This document shows positions 12,702-25,870 of a DNA stretch of 64,000 nucleotides, one piece after another. Every line of letters starts with the position of its first letter. Positions within the stretch are counted from its first letter, which is position 1. Source of the DNA: Lophius americanus (taxonomy: Eukaryota; Chordata; Actinopteri; Lophiiformes; Lophiidae); NCBI GenBank assembly GCA_037951165.1, contig JBBDHG010000112.1, forward strand, positions 2,806,501 through 2,870,500, given 5' to 3'. The translations under genes were made by a program, and so were the position numbers. Below the pieces are notes generated by a model, which was given only the letters and a program-made list of their open reading frames with translations, searched no databases and was not told where the DNA came from.

Positions 12702-13076
12702 CTACTGCCAGTCAGAGACCATAAGTAGCTGCAGGAGGAGATGGGCTCTTCCTGAACCCTTTGCATCTTCATGTTTTTTCAATCTCTTTGTTGGTAATTT
12801 TTCCTTCAACCAATGGAAACGAAGGACATCTCTGATGTCTCCTCTATCAATGAAACTGTGGAACATCTGTTCAATGTCTGCAGTCAAAGCAATTAGTTCC
12901 CATGAAACAAAGTAGAACCCCACGTTCAGGTTGTTTGAGTCTGAACCAGACATAAGAACTTTGTTGCCTTGTTTCTGTGCACTGGAGTTGAAGACAGCTC
13001 TGCCCTGACCATGCTTCTGTGGATGGTTGCCGTCAAAGAATGATACCTCCTGCAGCACTCCTGACCCGTTCCTCAC
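12702..13076 (-). pseudogene. BEL/Pao reverse-transcriptase remnant
   Basis: The longest surviving frame of the element (124 codons) matches the N-terminal part of Pao-type reverse transcriptase: an AVFNSSAQ motif (family form VVFDSSA), VLMSGSDSNN (family form LLxGPDLNN), then ALTADIEQMFHSF, which is the first catalytic aspartate motif of RT, and a DVLRFHWL motif (family form DYLRFLW). The YVDD-type active site downstream is not preserved in frame. The frame just upstream (about 13155-13080) continues the same protein in another phase, which shows a frameshift. Confidence 0.8.
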
Positions 13077-14839
13077 AGAGAGGCTACCATAGAATGGTCA
13101 GTATCAAAAATATTCTTCATGAAGGCAATGAAATGATTCTTGACCTCAGGTCTTTTTCTCCTGTGGGAGTGGAAGAGAGGATAGACATGTTAATGTGAGG
13201 TCGCTATTGTGTTTGACGCTCTAAACAGAAGTGGTGCCACTCAGTGTGGCTGTCGTTCATGAGAATATCTCTATCCTTTATCTGCAAAAAAGACGGTTTC
13301 TGATACATAGTGTAAGCATTGCTTCCCATGGTATAGCTATTAAACTGTCAAAGAAGCCAGTTCTGTAAAGCAATCGGTTGCTCTGGTCATCTCCAATTGC
13401 ATAGAGCTGAATTGCTTTCTTTAGGCAGCCCTTTGCGTAAACCCTAAGCAGATCACAGAGCGAGACCTTGGACTTCTACTATTTCCGCAGACATCAGTTA
13501 AGTTTGAAGTGACCGCTGGTGGAAGTACGTCAGCTACTCTCTACCTACCATCCTCAGGTGATGATAAAGGGAGTTGACCTGGATGAATAGCTGCAATGTG
13601 ACTCACTGTCGCATTCCTTACATTCTTGATGGCTAACAAAATGATGAGGCTCCATATTTGCTTGTTTTGCTTTGTTGTTTCTTCTGTATACTTGTTGAAA
13701 AACTAGTTTCAAAAGGAGCTTTAATATTTCGATCTTTAGAGTGACGCTGCCTCAATTGTATTTCAGATCTGAGTTCATGGATTATGGCATCCAGAGGTAG
13801 ATAATCTGACTCAACTCCTTCAAGAGTTGTTTGGTCTTCTTGGGACTAAACAGATCTTCTCACCAATGCGTTAAAATACTTCTTTTACATTCTAGTTCTC
13901 TCACGTTCAACTGCTGTTTCCAGCACTTGTTTCACCAATGGCTGTAGCTTTACCACTTTCATGTATTAGAGTTGCCGGAGTCACTTTCAATTGGGTCTTT
14001 TCAATCATAACTTCAGATTCCTTTTTGATGAATTCAGTCCTGGCTCGGTAGTCTTCCAACTCTGCACAAGCCTTAGAAGCGGCTACGCTAGCTCATGAAC
14101 TTTGTTATCCTCTTGAATCTTCCTGCCCAGTTTTTGACTTTGCTCTGTAGCATTTTTAATTCGAAGCATTTTCTGGGCTATTAAGATTTTCAAATGCTAT
14201 CTAGGCATATAAAGCATGGTGATAAGCCAGGTATGCAAGACAGGAAACTTGCATTTTTTGAGGTATATTGCCAACTGTGAGGTTGCTTTCTTTTACCATT
14301 CTGTCCATAATGTATGTTCCCTCTACACACAAACTGACAGAAGTAAATTCCCCATTTCAATTCTTTGTCAACAAACAGTGGTTTCCAAATACAGGACAAA
14401 TGAATTATCATTGCTTTTAAATACCCCCCATGCTAATGCTACGAGAAGTAACATTTAGATTAGCATTTTTAACAATGGCAAAGGTGCACATTTTTTAGAA
14501 AACGTCCCTAAACCCTGAGAGTCTAATGAGTACCGCCCAAGAGTTTTAGCTTCACTGGTAATAGAATGAAAGGATAATTAAAAAGTGAATCATCACTCAC
14601 ATTATTAACAGCCAACTTAATTTTCTTACCAGCCAAGCATTTGTAGACAAAACTATCATACCTCTTTTGCATCAATCCATTCACACCTTTAGATGGCAAA
14701 AGCACGTGTGAAAAATTGGATTTGGTCATTTCCCTTCCATCGGTAACAGAACCCCGCCTTATATTTTGGCTGTTGGAAGATTTCTCCTAAGAAGATGGTT
14801 GGAGTTTAGCAGGTAAAAGTGGTTCCCATGTGGTCACTC

Positions 14840-15160
14840 ATACAGGTTCCTCATAGTGATGCATCCTGTCCCCTCTGCTGTTATTCTACATACTAACAAC
14901 TGCATCAGCTCGTTCGCTGGAAGACACATTATTAAGTTTGCGACCATATGGTCCTAATAAGCCTTTCTCCAGGGTGATGAGGAATAACTCTTCTCTTGGA
15001 CACCACCGAGACAAAAGATATGTCCATTGATATGAGGAAGGAGCTCATATCCTGCTTAACAACCATCAGAAGACAGCATATTCAGTCTTTTACGGAGTAA
15101 AAACATCTTGGTGTTTTCTTAGACCGCAAGTTCAAATAGGATAATTTTACAGAGTTTATT
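14840..15160 (+). mobile_element. LINE reverse-transcriptase fragment (Rex1/CR1-like)
   Basis: Plus-strand translation in shifting frames gives pieces typical of the RT palm of Jockey/CR1/Rex1-type LINEs: TNNCISSF, then RHIIKFA followed by LLQGDEE (around the catalytic Asp-Asp site, which is itself damaged), then TKDMSIDMRK and LGVFLDRK. Stops and indels separate the pieces. It is a short dead fragment; the exact clade is uncertain. Confidence 0.55.
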
Positions 15161-17144
15161 AGCAAAAATCTTTTATTGGCTGTACTTTCTAAAAAAGCTT
15201 GTTCCATTTAATGTTATTTTAAGCCAAGCCACAAACATAGCCTTCTCCAAGCAGATTCAAAACAACAGCAAACTAAAAGTACATTGTTTCTGATATCTGT
15301 TGCATGTGTATTCATGAGTAAAAGTAAATGCTACACTTTACACTAGTGCAAGGCTTAAATCTACTGTTCTTTCTTTTGACATGTGAAAAAAGAGTAAAGT
15401 ATTGTGGTAAGGTAATTAAAAAAATGTAATCACTATATGCTGACAACAACAGCAATGCTCTGTTATTATTAATTCTTCTGTTGATGTTACCTGTTGCACC
15501 TTTATTTATTTAAAACATACAAATACAATACTTAATTTTTAGTTCACAACAAAGCTTTCTTTTGTAACCTCCTGCTGGGTTCATGTTATAAGAATGATGT
15601 TTTTTAATTTATATTTGTATTTCATTTAAAAGGCCTTATGCGCATTACTTTGATTTTAAAGATTTGCTAGATTGAGAAGTAGTCAAACATTTCTGTTGCA
15701 GTTTGCGTTATCACTTTTTTTTAAAAGTCACAAAAGTGTTTGTGTATATTATGAATACATTTTTAACTTTTTTAATTTTAAACTTTAAAGATGAATTACA
15801 ATTGTCCAAAATGGGTTATACAGGTCAGACAAAGACACCGTGATCAATATTGACAAAAAATATTACCAACAGTGAACTTTTTAGCACGGATGTACAGTAT
15901 GAAAGGATAAGTATAGTTTTGTTTGTTTACTACTTCCCGAAGACAGTCAAGTTGCTTTTTCCTTCATTTTTTAGGCCTCAGTGAGGAAATCACACTCTAA
16001 GTCTTGGGCACCTTGTTCTCACTCTACGTCCTTATAAAATGTTCTTTGGCACTAAGCATAAATAGGCGGTGGCACATATATCAGTCAGTCTTGATTCAAG
16101 TGTCAGTTCTTGAATGTAAAAACCAAATTACCCCGATTACCCACTCCTGGTGAGCACAGTATCAATCAACAGCTCACACTGTGCTAATTGTAATTATGGA
16201 GTGGATTCAATTTATTCAAATTGCTAAGGAGGCAAGTTGGTATAATTCTAGTCTTTACTTAATTCAAGGACCTGTTCTTTGAGTGACTTCCTGCAGGGTT
16301 AAATGGTGTTTTTTTAATTTACCTCTCATTATGAAGACATTAATGTAAGGGGTTATGACCTGTGTAGTCTCTTTACAACAGGCTTGTGGAAATTACTTGT
16401 GCTCAACTTCTGCACATACAGATACATACATACATAAATCACTGATCGAAAGTCGGTCAATATGATAAAACCCTATACTAGTTTAATTTTGAATTAGTTA
16501 AGGGACATTCGCTGAGATTCAGTGAATGTTCAGCGAACATTTGTGGAGATTGTCGTTAGAGAGGCAACAGATGATTTTGTGGATTGTTTCTGGAAGTCAG
16601 ACATAGCGTTTGAACTGAAAATGCCACTCAAAAAGACCAAGCTCGAGCTCTTGTGGGGCTAAGGCCAGGATAGATACACTTCCTCACTATGAAGGTTTTT
16701 AGTTTATAATGTCAAAACATAAACAAACTGATGAAAACAAACTTGGCAGTAATGTCTTCTGTCATCCCACCTGTCAGGCTGCACAGCATATGTCATTAAA
16801 GCGTCTCTACAGGCGGCAAAAGGTCATAACAACCAACAAAGTAAACAATTTAACATTTGTCAAATTCAACGCACAGATGCCAAGCACAAGTGGAGTAGGA
16901 TTTATTGGAGTCCCCCTCCTGCACCTGCAGCAAAACGATAAACAACATGTCAAGTGGCTTCCAGCTGTTTCACCTGCGGGTCATTTCTTTCTCCCCCGAG
17001 TCCTTCAGAGCGTCCTTCCGAAGCAGCAGCCAAAAAATAAAGGATACAATAGATCTGTTGAAGAGGGTGATGAAGTATCCTACAACCTGAATGGGTGAAA
17101 GAGAAATCAAAGCTTCATTTGTCATGACTGTGTTCTGTTTTCAG

Positions 17145-17293
17145 GATTATCAAGGGTCAAGGTATCGACATCAAGAGCCTCAGCTCCAGATCAGTCCTCA
17201 CAGTGACTAACATGACAGAGGACCGTTATGGGAACTACACATGTGTCGCGGTCAACAAGCTGGGGACGGCCAACGCTAGTGTGCCTCTCATTC
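17145..17293 (+). CDS. negr1: NEGR1-like exon, second half of Ig domain 3
   Basis: The acceptor is TGTTCTGTTTTCAG and the donor is C|GTAAGT. The 149-nt exon enters in phase 2 and leaves in phase 1. It encodes IIKGQGIDIKSLSSRSVLTV, then TNMTEDRYGNYTCVAVNKLG and TANASVPLI. YGNYTC carries the second disulfide cysteine of the Ig fold and the family-wide DxGxYxC-type signature. Three N-glycosylation sequons are present: NMT, NYT and NAS. Human NEGR1 has TRSILTVTNVTQEHFGNYTC and NKLGTTNASLPLN here; the fish exon is one codon shorter at the start. The exit codon is CC-type proline whether it joins the cassette or the terminal exon. Confidence 0.95.
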
Positions 17294-17566
17294 GTAAGTT
17301 GTAATTTTACCTGCTTGTGGCTAACTGAAGTTGTCAGTAATTAGGATTGAGTGTTGTGGATGTCAGTTGGATCCCTGCAATCAGAGGTGTTCTCATTTTT
17401 GGCGCCAAATTCATTATGCAGAATGAAAGCTAAAGTTCGGCTCAGTGCTGCAAATGGCTTCCCTCACATCACAAGTAGAGGTGTAGAGGTGCTTCCTTAT
17501 TTAACAGTCATCATGTTTGTAAATGTTGATAAATGCATTATGATTGCAAAGTCTGTATGGCCTTTG

Positions 17567-17584
17567 GTGTGTGTGTGTGTGTGT
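17567..17584. repeat. (GT)n microsatellite
   Basis: Nine uninterrupted GT units followed by ATCTGTGTGCG. It lies in the intron just downstream of the second Ig3 exon. Confidence 0.95.
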
Positions 17585-20500
17585 ATCTGTGTGCGTCTGC
17601 TTTCAAGACCACATTTGCATGTGAACTGGACAAAGAAACTGACTGATAAATAATTTTAGCTCATAGGTGGTGACTTAATAGCAATTTCAAAACCACATAC
17701 ACCGGACAGTTGTGCTAAGATGAATATGAAGCAGCAGTATGAATCAGACTTTAAAAAGTTATTAGAGTCGGCCTTTTCATGCATTCCACAACACCATGAA
17801 GCATCTTGTACAGATCCAAAGAAGCCAAATAATCAGAGGCCAAACCTTTGGTCTAAAAAGGTATTTGATATATTTAGGTAAGCGTTTTGCATATATGAAG
17901 GCACTGAAAAGCCGAATAGAATATTTACCCAACACCAAAAAAGGTAAGGCTGGCCGATCCTGGATACCAGATTTGATCCCAAATATTAGGACCTCAAGTG
18001 TTTTGCATTTCGACAAACACAAGTAGCCGTGTTGGATGGGTTGCCTTTGAGCGGCCAGCTTCATATCATTGCATTACAGACTTCTAGTAGGTCAGGGTAA
18101 TACAGTATATATACAGTGTACTGTATACTGTACTGTAGTAGTGCTAATACTTCATGTTGATACTGGGTTTTAGACTTCCCTAGCTGGGGAATATATATTT
18201 GACGGAGCATGTTATCTATCCAGTCCAACAGAAGAGAAAGCAGCCGTAATGACTGCAGCACAAAAGAATGGCCATTATGAAAGAGAGGGGGGGACTGGAT
18301 TAAAACCTTTGTGACATAGCATGAGCAGAAATTGTGCATTATTAGCTAAAAAAAATCTAGTAATTAAAATATCCATCATTCAGAAAAAGAAATTAGACAG
18401 CCAACACACAAAAGCAAATGATGTTAAATAAGGAGATCAGAGCATTGACCCATGAGCACTGGCAAAGGTAAAATCATCTTTCAATCTTTTCCAATGGGTT
18501 TTTGTGGAATATGTCACAATTATTATGGCTATAATTTAGAACCGGACCCACAAGCAGACAGAGACAGGGAGAGGCTATAAAGGGAATATAATGTCTGGAT
18601 GCTGGAGGACATACCAAAGAGAGAAGATGACTGGGTGAGGGGTTGAAGGGTAGAGAGGCTGTAATGAGTGAGCATCTGTGGAGACACAGCTCTGCTTGTA
18701 CACAGTTAGAGCAACTGGCTGGTTCAACGATCCGGAACAAAGGAGAGCAGCATTTGTATTGTGAAATACAAGAAGAAACAAAATGCAAAAATTCAGTTGA
18801 AGTAAGATACTGGAGTAGGAAGTAATATAGCTACCACAAGACAAGATGAATAATCTGGTGAACAGTAGAGGAGCAGAGCTGATATGCAAGGCAGCAGCAG
18901 CAGAAGGTGGACTCAGGTGAGCAGCAACAACCCCCCGGATTATACTCAACCACAGAGAGGAGAGTGTGCGTCGGGAGCACAGGGACAGACAGGAAAACAA
19001 CACATACGTGACTTGATATCTAGGTGATATTAAGTCCTGGTCGAGCCATGATGACATGGTGGCAACAATGTGCTTGTAGATGTGAAATCACTCTAGGCAG
19101 CCATCTTATCATCTTCATAAGGTCTGCTGACTGGTACACCCTGGCTGGAGCAAGCATTTCACAAGCCTTATTGCTAAGTTCAATAGTTCAATTGTTGTTG
19201 TTTTTTTCCATTTCTTTCGTATTCATCATTTAAGTATAATAGGCTACTTCTGCCATGGATGCCTGAAGCATAGAAAATGTCCTAAGGCCGATTGCCATTA
19301 TAAAACAACAAGAAATATCAAATCCCTTAATGATGGATGAGTGCAGTCCACTAAATCTCTCATTAGACATCATTAGTAATGGCTTCAATCTCTTTCATTC
19401 AGAAGAGACTTTATCCCTTCTTAAAGAATCTTACATTTTCGGTTTTCCTGAACTTTTTCAAGAGCACTCTGCCATTTAATGTAAGCCCTGTATTCTGCGT
19501 CTTGATAGATTTTATTCTCAGTTTTTATTTGTTGTTGTACCTTCCAGGCTTTGACAAAGCAATTGCAGCAGGCGTTGTAGAAGATACTTAACAAAAGTTC
19601 ACTGAAATTATTTTTGAATTTTGTATATTTCCTTGTATATATAAATTGGAGTACGGAGTTGTTGCTTTATACGATGATACTTTTAATACGAATTTCTCAT
19701 TTTCAGATCTAATGCCTATTATTCTACATTGAACTGTCAACCACTTCTTAAACTGCAATACTTTTTTTCATTATTATTAATATAGTGGGTTTATTATGAA
19801 TGATATCACAATTGACATAAACAGTACAATATTCAAGTTGACAAGAACAAAAATCTCTCACATTAGTTGAATCATTCTATAAGTTTTTGCTTTCGCACAC
19901 AGACATTACGTTTAGACATTAACTTGGTCTTCCTCAAAAGTTATATTTTTATAAAAGCTGTGTACGTTATTGCCTTTATGGAAGTAATTTCATCCTATGA
20001 ACAGAGTATTACCTCAAGATTAACTAATATTGATAAAGAATATTAGTATTTTATTTATAATGCATTTTCAATGTCCACCCTTAATATAATTCTTGATTGA
20101 GATACCTCTTAAAATGTTCAATTAAAATATCTGTACCACCAAGATCACATCAACCAGCCGCAATGAAAAAGTAGGAATGGCACAAAATTATCTGCAGTAA
20201 AATGGAGAAAACAATACTAACAAGATGATTGTGCGGCCTATAAAACAGCACTCTACTCTTAAAACAAAGACATAAATATGTCAGAGTTACACATCGTAAC
20301 TAATAAACAATAATCTGAAAGAAGCTACAATCTTCTTCTGTTCAAAGGACAATCTGTGTATTTCTCCATTATCTATACTATATATCTATAGTGGGCTAAA
20401 AGGCTAAAGTTGCCATTCTCTTTCAGGAAAAATGTCCTTGATGAGAGATAATATATCAACTTCCTGCAGAAACACATCTGTCCCTGCCTCACCCTCACCC

Positions 20501-22029
20501 TTCACAGCTCACTGCTCTGAGCCCAGTGTCTATATTTACAACTCTTAACTCCAGAGCCCCAGATGAAGGGATTCTGTGGCTAATATGAAGTTCAACTCTT
20601 CTCTCCATTGCATCCCTGCAAAACTATTCAAATACATCGGTCATTGCTTAAGAAATGGCATGTAAAATATCATGAATAGCTCATTTCGGGCTGACAAATT
20701 TGGTTTAATTTCACCTCTGTTAAATAAAAAACAAAGTAGATATATCAGTAATCAATAATTACAGCTCAATACCTCCCTTTTTTTTTTTTTAACAAAATGT
20801 ATTGAAAATTTTGGAAAATTATGATCATCAACTCACAGTATTTGTTTGTCGAATTGGGCTTCAAAGCAAATCACAGTAGAGAAACTATTATCAGAATTAT
20901 CCATGACCTTTGGACCAACAGCTCACAGAGAACCTTGATTTCGGCTTTGAATGATCTCACTGCCTTTACTTTACTGTCGATCACAATACTTCAATCAAAG
21001 GCCATATATTGGAGTAAAGGTTAGAGGTTTCAATACGTAATTTCAAATCTGCAATATTCACAAGGATCAAATAAAAGATCTATCACTCTTGAAACTCAGC
21101 GAGTTCCCATTTGGTTTTATCATTCAAAAATATATATACATAAATAAAATAGTTAACAAATTCAGAATATAGCCTACCATCCCTATGCTGTCAGACGTGT
21201 CATCAGTCCTGTCAGTGAAATATTAACTTTCTCTTGATGACATCATCTTGTAGTTCCATGCAGGCACAGCTGAGATACTAATAGGTGGTCCTAAAAGGGA
21301 TGTCTTCAGAGCTGGCTGCACCATCTCTGAAACAGAGTGAATAGATCAGATACCTTGGACTTGTAAAATGTCACGAGTATCACAAGGATAGAATTTTAAT
21401 CCTTGAGCGTTTATCACAACTGAGAGCACTAATCGCAGCGTCTGAGAAATTGGTTCACATTCACGCAGTGGTCTCCTGCAAATTAGACTGTAAAGCTATA
21501 TGTGCAGGATTATCCAAAACAATCAATAGGACGGCTCCAGCTTGCAGCATCCAGACTGTCTACACTTAAGCAAAAAATTTAAATATCTATTACTCCAGCG
21601 CTGCAATCCCTTCAATAGCTCCCGGTAGCAAACGGAATCACAGTTATAATACACTTAGTGGTCTACGTATAAAGCACTTAGCTGTTTGCCCCTCTCTGAC
21701 TTCGCCTTATTGATTGAGTCAATCAGGTGGTGGAGGTGGAGATCTTCCAGGTGAATTAGATGTTGGAATGGTCGACGTATAACTCTAGTTACTCTAGTCC
21801 AGTTTCCTGGAACAAACTAAAAGATTTCAATTCTTCAAAAACATTCTCGAAACATTCCTGTCCTTCCAGACTCATGACTCATCGCTGTGTCTCTCTTGCT
21901 CTGTGTGTTGAACGTTCGCCTTACTCAAGTCCTACCCTAATTAAGGTTGTAAATGCTTTATGCTCTCATTCAGTCCCTGTTTTGACGTCTTTCAACAAGG
22001 CAACATTTTCACCCCGTCTGTTTCCTGGA

Positions 22030-22245
22030 ATGTGAGCGGGATTTTGTCAAATTTACTGAGCGGATTTCGATGAAACTTGGTGGAAGGGTATGTCTTCTAC
22101 GTCAGGATAAACACTGTTCAATTTTGTCATCGATCCAATATTTTGAACTTTAACTTAAACTAATGTCACTAATATGTATGAAAATATATATTACGGGGTT
22201 GATACGTTTGGCCTTGGTGGAGGTTCGCTCTACTCAGTGCCATTT
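22030..22245. repeat. Interspersed fish repeat, class unresolved
   Basis: The segments TTACTGAGCGGATTTCGATG, AAACTTGGTGGAAGGGTATG, and later TTTGGCCTTGGTGGAGGTTC with CTCTACTCAGTGCC resemble a dispersed repeat that I recognise from other fish genomes with the same word order. No coding capacity is visible. I cannot assign it to a transposon superfamily with confidence. Confidence 0.5.
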
Positions 22246-22799
22246 TCCTCACAGATGCAGATCTTGTGCTGTCATTCAATGAAAAAAATGAACTTATAAT
22301 AAAATTTGACGTATAGATAAAATTGCCATCACCATACCGCCCCCGCTGTTTTAGAGCAAGAACAGGTGATACAATTAAATTGAATGTATTCAGTGATGAA
22401 ATGTGCAGGTGAGCTAAATTATTCAGCGGTTTGTGCTTCACCCCTTTGATGATAACATTGTCCCTAGCAGGGCAGAAACTCGGAATACAAAAAGATATTT
22501 TTGTGGAGTTGGTAATTGTCAAAGGAACCCTCGACTCTGCTGTTTGTGTATGCACAAAGAACATCAAAGGCATGTCTCAGATCCTCAAATGGATGATCTT
22601 AATGTGACACTAGCGAGGCCTCAAAGGCAGAGCTGCAGAGAAACTCTCAGAATAGTCACAGGAGGCAGCTTCCTGTGTTGCCACCCTCTACTTCGCCCGC
22701 TTCTCCCTCTTCCATTCCAATGTTTTATCTCTGTCTCTCTTTCTATCAAGGCTTTGTCTCCCTGATTTTTTCTTATCTCACACTCTTGCTCTTCCCCCA

Positions 22800-22860
22800 C
22801 CCCCAGCCCCTCACACACACAGACACAAATTTCACCCACACACACACACAGCGTTTCTTT
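22800..22860. repeat. Imperfect CA-rich simple sequence
   Basis: A CCCCACCCCCAGCCCCTC stretch runs into imperfect CACACA runs (CACACACACAGAC, CACACACACACACAG). It creates the open frames seen on both strands here, which are not genes. Confidence 0.85.
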
Positions 22861-25339
22861 TCCTTTCTCTTTCACCCACACGAGCTCCCCTAATGGAGGA
22901 GGGACCAATTCGGCTGTCTCTCTAAATGTGAAATGGCAAGCAATCGCTGCGGTGCACTCTCGCCAATACAGTGATGCAAATAACAAAACCCAGAGGTTAG
23001 ATTTCGCCACGGGTGACATTGGATTGCTATTTTAGAACCAGTCGATAGCTATTGATGAACAAGATGGGAAGTGGGGAAATTTAATAGAGAATCATCCACT
23101 GATGTGAATTTTAAGTGGCAACACGACTGTCATGGTTTGAAGCAAAAAGGGAGTTTTATGAAGTAGTTTCTTTTGTTGTTTGCATCACATAGAGGTTTGG
23201 TAACTGGACGTGGATTGATGACATCAAATAAAGGTAACATCCATTCGGGAGGCTTTCTTTAAATAAGGCCACTGAGAGAAAAAATACAAAGTCAAGAAAA
23301 AATAGCAGGCATTCAGGGCTGTTTCATTTGTCTGTTACCAAGATTCTGAGGTTGGGAGGTCCTTATCATTCAGCATTGTAAATCCTTTTTGTCTTAAACT
23401 AACAGAGTCACTTTAAATCAGTCCAGGAAAAGGCTAGCCATTTTCGCTGATCAGATGAGCTGTTACTCTGAAAAGCTTTCTCCCAGGCAAAGTAAATACA
23501 TTTGGCTTCTAAAGTGGCCACTGGAGGACAGGATGAGAAACTGAGTTTGAGTCCTGGCTTTGAGCCCATGTCAACAAGCTAGGTCCCGGCTAGTACCTAT
23601 GGGTTATGCTTATGTCCTAGTTGGGTTGTGAGGGTTGGGATTCAGATTTGCCAGGTATTTTAAAACTTGTTTAAAAATTGTTTAAGAATACATCTTAAAG
23701 CCGTGTGTTAAAGCACAAATCTGGGTGTTCTCTGGAACACCATGATAGACGCATACATGTCATCAGTGAATCAACAGTAATAGAGTGAGAACCAGCACCT
23801 CTCATAATCATACTTTTAGATCATTTTTCATCACAAAAGTTATTAAACAACACATTGTCTAACAGATATGAATTATTGCACAGGGATTCTAGAGATGGAT
23901 TTTTGTGCTTCTACATATCTTTACTGTTGTGATATTTCTATTAACATGAGGTTTGCTATGTATTTTCGTGCTTTTTAAAAAAAAATCTGATTTAATTAAA
24001 GTGTCTTCCTCTTCAGTGGCTCCCCTAAATGCTGAAAAGCGATAACAATCAATGAGATATCCATTTTTGGGAGAATGTAATAGCTTATTTTGGCAGTTAG
24101 TATCTGCAGTTTTATAAAATAAAAACAAAGACCGGAAGAAAAGATGGATGTATTTTTTTCTTTTAGACCGCAGTTTTTTACAGAGGCGAGGGAGTTAAAG
24201 TAGTCATCAACTACCATAGGTTATGTGCTGGTTCGTTTGTTATTATAATCACCAACATCATTTTTCCACTGCCAGGATTTTTCCGTCCTCTGATTCTGGC
24301 CAGATGTTACTTTCAGAGTGTCTGATTTTATGAACAGTACTGCTGGCTTGGCAAATATTTATATGGGAATTACTACTGCAGGCTCAAGCGCATGAGCATT
24401 TTAGTCCGATTTGCTTGCAAAAACCTGACAAGTCATCATAGCTCAACACGAGCACCTGTGTAAACCAGAAACATATAAAATGTGCGCTTAACCAACATAA
24501 TGTGATTCCTGAAAATATATCTGTCACCAAGGCAGAGGAAAAACGAATTCAAGCTAAAATATAAAGAAACGGAAAGGTTAAGGATAGGAGGTCTCTGTAC
24601 TATGATAAAAAATGACACACACAATTTTCAGGGATTAAGTTTGACTGCTAAGAATAGCCTGTCATTGCCATCATGCAAACACACAGAGAGAATGCCCATG
24701 TTAATTCTAAGTTCATTTGTTTTTTACGTTGCAGAACAATGCTGAAGGCGTCAAACAATGAAATATGGATTTTCTGTTAAACAAAACCTTTATAACACAA
24801 AATATGTTCTGTATTTTAGATACTGCTGGTGTGACCTCAGAGCTCAGAGGATTCATGTGGTTGAGATATCAGGAGCATTGTGTCAAGGTAGCGTTGGTAA
24901 ATAGCCTAGACAGGCCTTACTTGAAGACATGAAGGTCTGTCAAAACGAAACATAAAAACTCTGAACATATCTTCAAGTGTAGCTGCAAAAAACAATCAAC
25001 AGCTGGGATGAAGCTGGTTTTCATGAGGACTTTTCCAGGAAGACAAAGACTTTCCTCTGCTTAGGCCCTTAGAGTCATCAGCTTCAGAAATCACCAGTTA
25101 GCAGATACTACAGATTGGAGTCGACATGCATGTTCTGTAGAGTTCACTCTGCACACAACATCAACAGCGCAGAAGAGAACGCGTTCATCAGACCTTCACA
25201 ACCTCTATTGAGTGAGGCCGGTAACGGGAAGAAAACTACTTTGGCATGGAAATGCAAGATTCGGTATGTCGTCTAATGGAAGTGTGTGCTTTTGTCTGAT
25301 GAGTGATGATTTCTGGTTCCAACCGTGGTTTCTTTTAGA

Positions 25340-25870
25340 TTTAGTTGTGGTGGTGTCAGGAACTGAGTTGGGAGCAGAGTTTAAGAGCCAATTGCAGACA
25401 CAAAATAGAGGTAGAGGCTGAGCAGGTACATTCAAAATATTGAATTAAATTTTACCAAAATCCAATTGTACAAGCAGACCGGGGTCGATACCGGGTGAGC
25501 GGTCCAATAAGGCAAACGATCCATATACAGCCTATAAGCACAGACTATAAACAGTGGTAGAAGGAGACAATGAGACACAGCTGGAGGGGAAACACAGGTG
25601 AACATGATTAACAATCAAACAAGAAAAGAAGAGAGGAAATACTGGAACAGGACCCAGAGAGGGAAAAGGAAATTAAATACAATAAAATAAAATAAAATAA
25701 ACACATTAAAATTGCAATACAAAGGAAACATGACAGGAAATGTAAAACTAACTAAACAACATACATTCAACATACAACATTTTCAAAATAAAACAGGAAC
25801 ACGGACCAGAACGATGACGATTAAAATAAACCTTAAAAAAAATAATTGAGAACCAAAACAGAAAAAAACC
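25340..25870. repeat. Interspersed repeat with AATAAA-type pentamer run
   Basis: The text (GAGCCAATTGCAGACACAAA, AGCAGACCGGGGTCGATACC, AGGTGAACATGATTAACAA) resembles a fish interspersed repeat that usually carries GAGCAG-tract and accession-of-A-rich tail features. It has a (AATAA)n run at about 25680-25701 and an A-rich tail to about 25870. No protein motif is present. The class (non-autonomous LTR or LINE-derived) is not resolved. Confidence 0.4.

Larger units (their letters stand above)
11900..14210 (-). mobile_element. Decayed BEL/Pao LTR retrotransposon, antisense to the gene
   Basis: Minus-strand text carries BEL/Pao pol parts in the right order, scattered over frames with stops: a charged gag-like stretch (about 14150-13700), a protease-type motif YAIGDDQSNR (about 13411-13370), reverse transcriptase (about 13150-12700) and an integrase C-terminal-type segment (about 12180-12060, QWKHVMPLANTMWKR). 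Known BEL elements have the order gag, protease, RT, RNase H, integrase. RNase H and most of the integrase are not recognisable, and no LTRs are visible. At 2.3 kb against the usual 6-7 kb this is a heavily deleted, inactive copy. Edges are approximate. Confidence 0.75.
11323..17144 (+). other. negr1: Intron between the two Ig3 exons
   Basis: GT at 11323 and AG at 17143-17144 bound this 5.8-kb intron, which interrupts a codon after its second base. It holds the decayed antisense BEL/Pao element (about 11900-14210) and a LINE reverse-transcriptase scrap (about 14840-15160). From 15160 to 17144 the sequence is AT-rich with no recognised element. The 129-codon frame at 16709-17098 has no similarity I recognise and is judged chance. 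Confidence 0.85.

Noticed and set aside
16709..17098. 129-codon plus-strand frame ending just before an exon
   Set aside because: It does not join the exon frame, has no family similarity and lies in the intron polypyrimidine approach.
18575..19057. 160-codon minus-strand frame
   Set aside because: No domain, no splice context, and composition typical of intronic sequence; another frame overlaps it (18474-18788).
21640..22020. Text resembling the 3' coding end of a LINE (SSPVSWNKL)
   Set aside because: A single short similarity without neighbouring motifs; too weak to call.
22169..23019. Two minus-strand frames of 132-134 codons
   Set aside because: One runs through an interspersed repeat and the other through CA/CT simple sequence.
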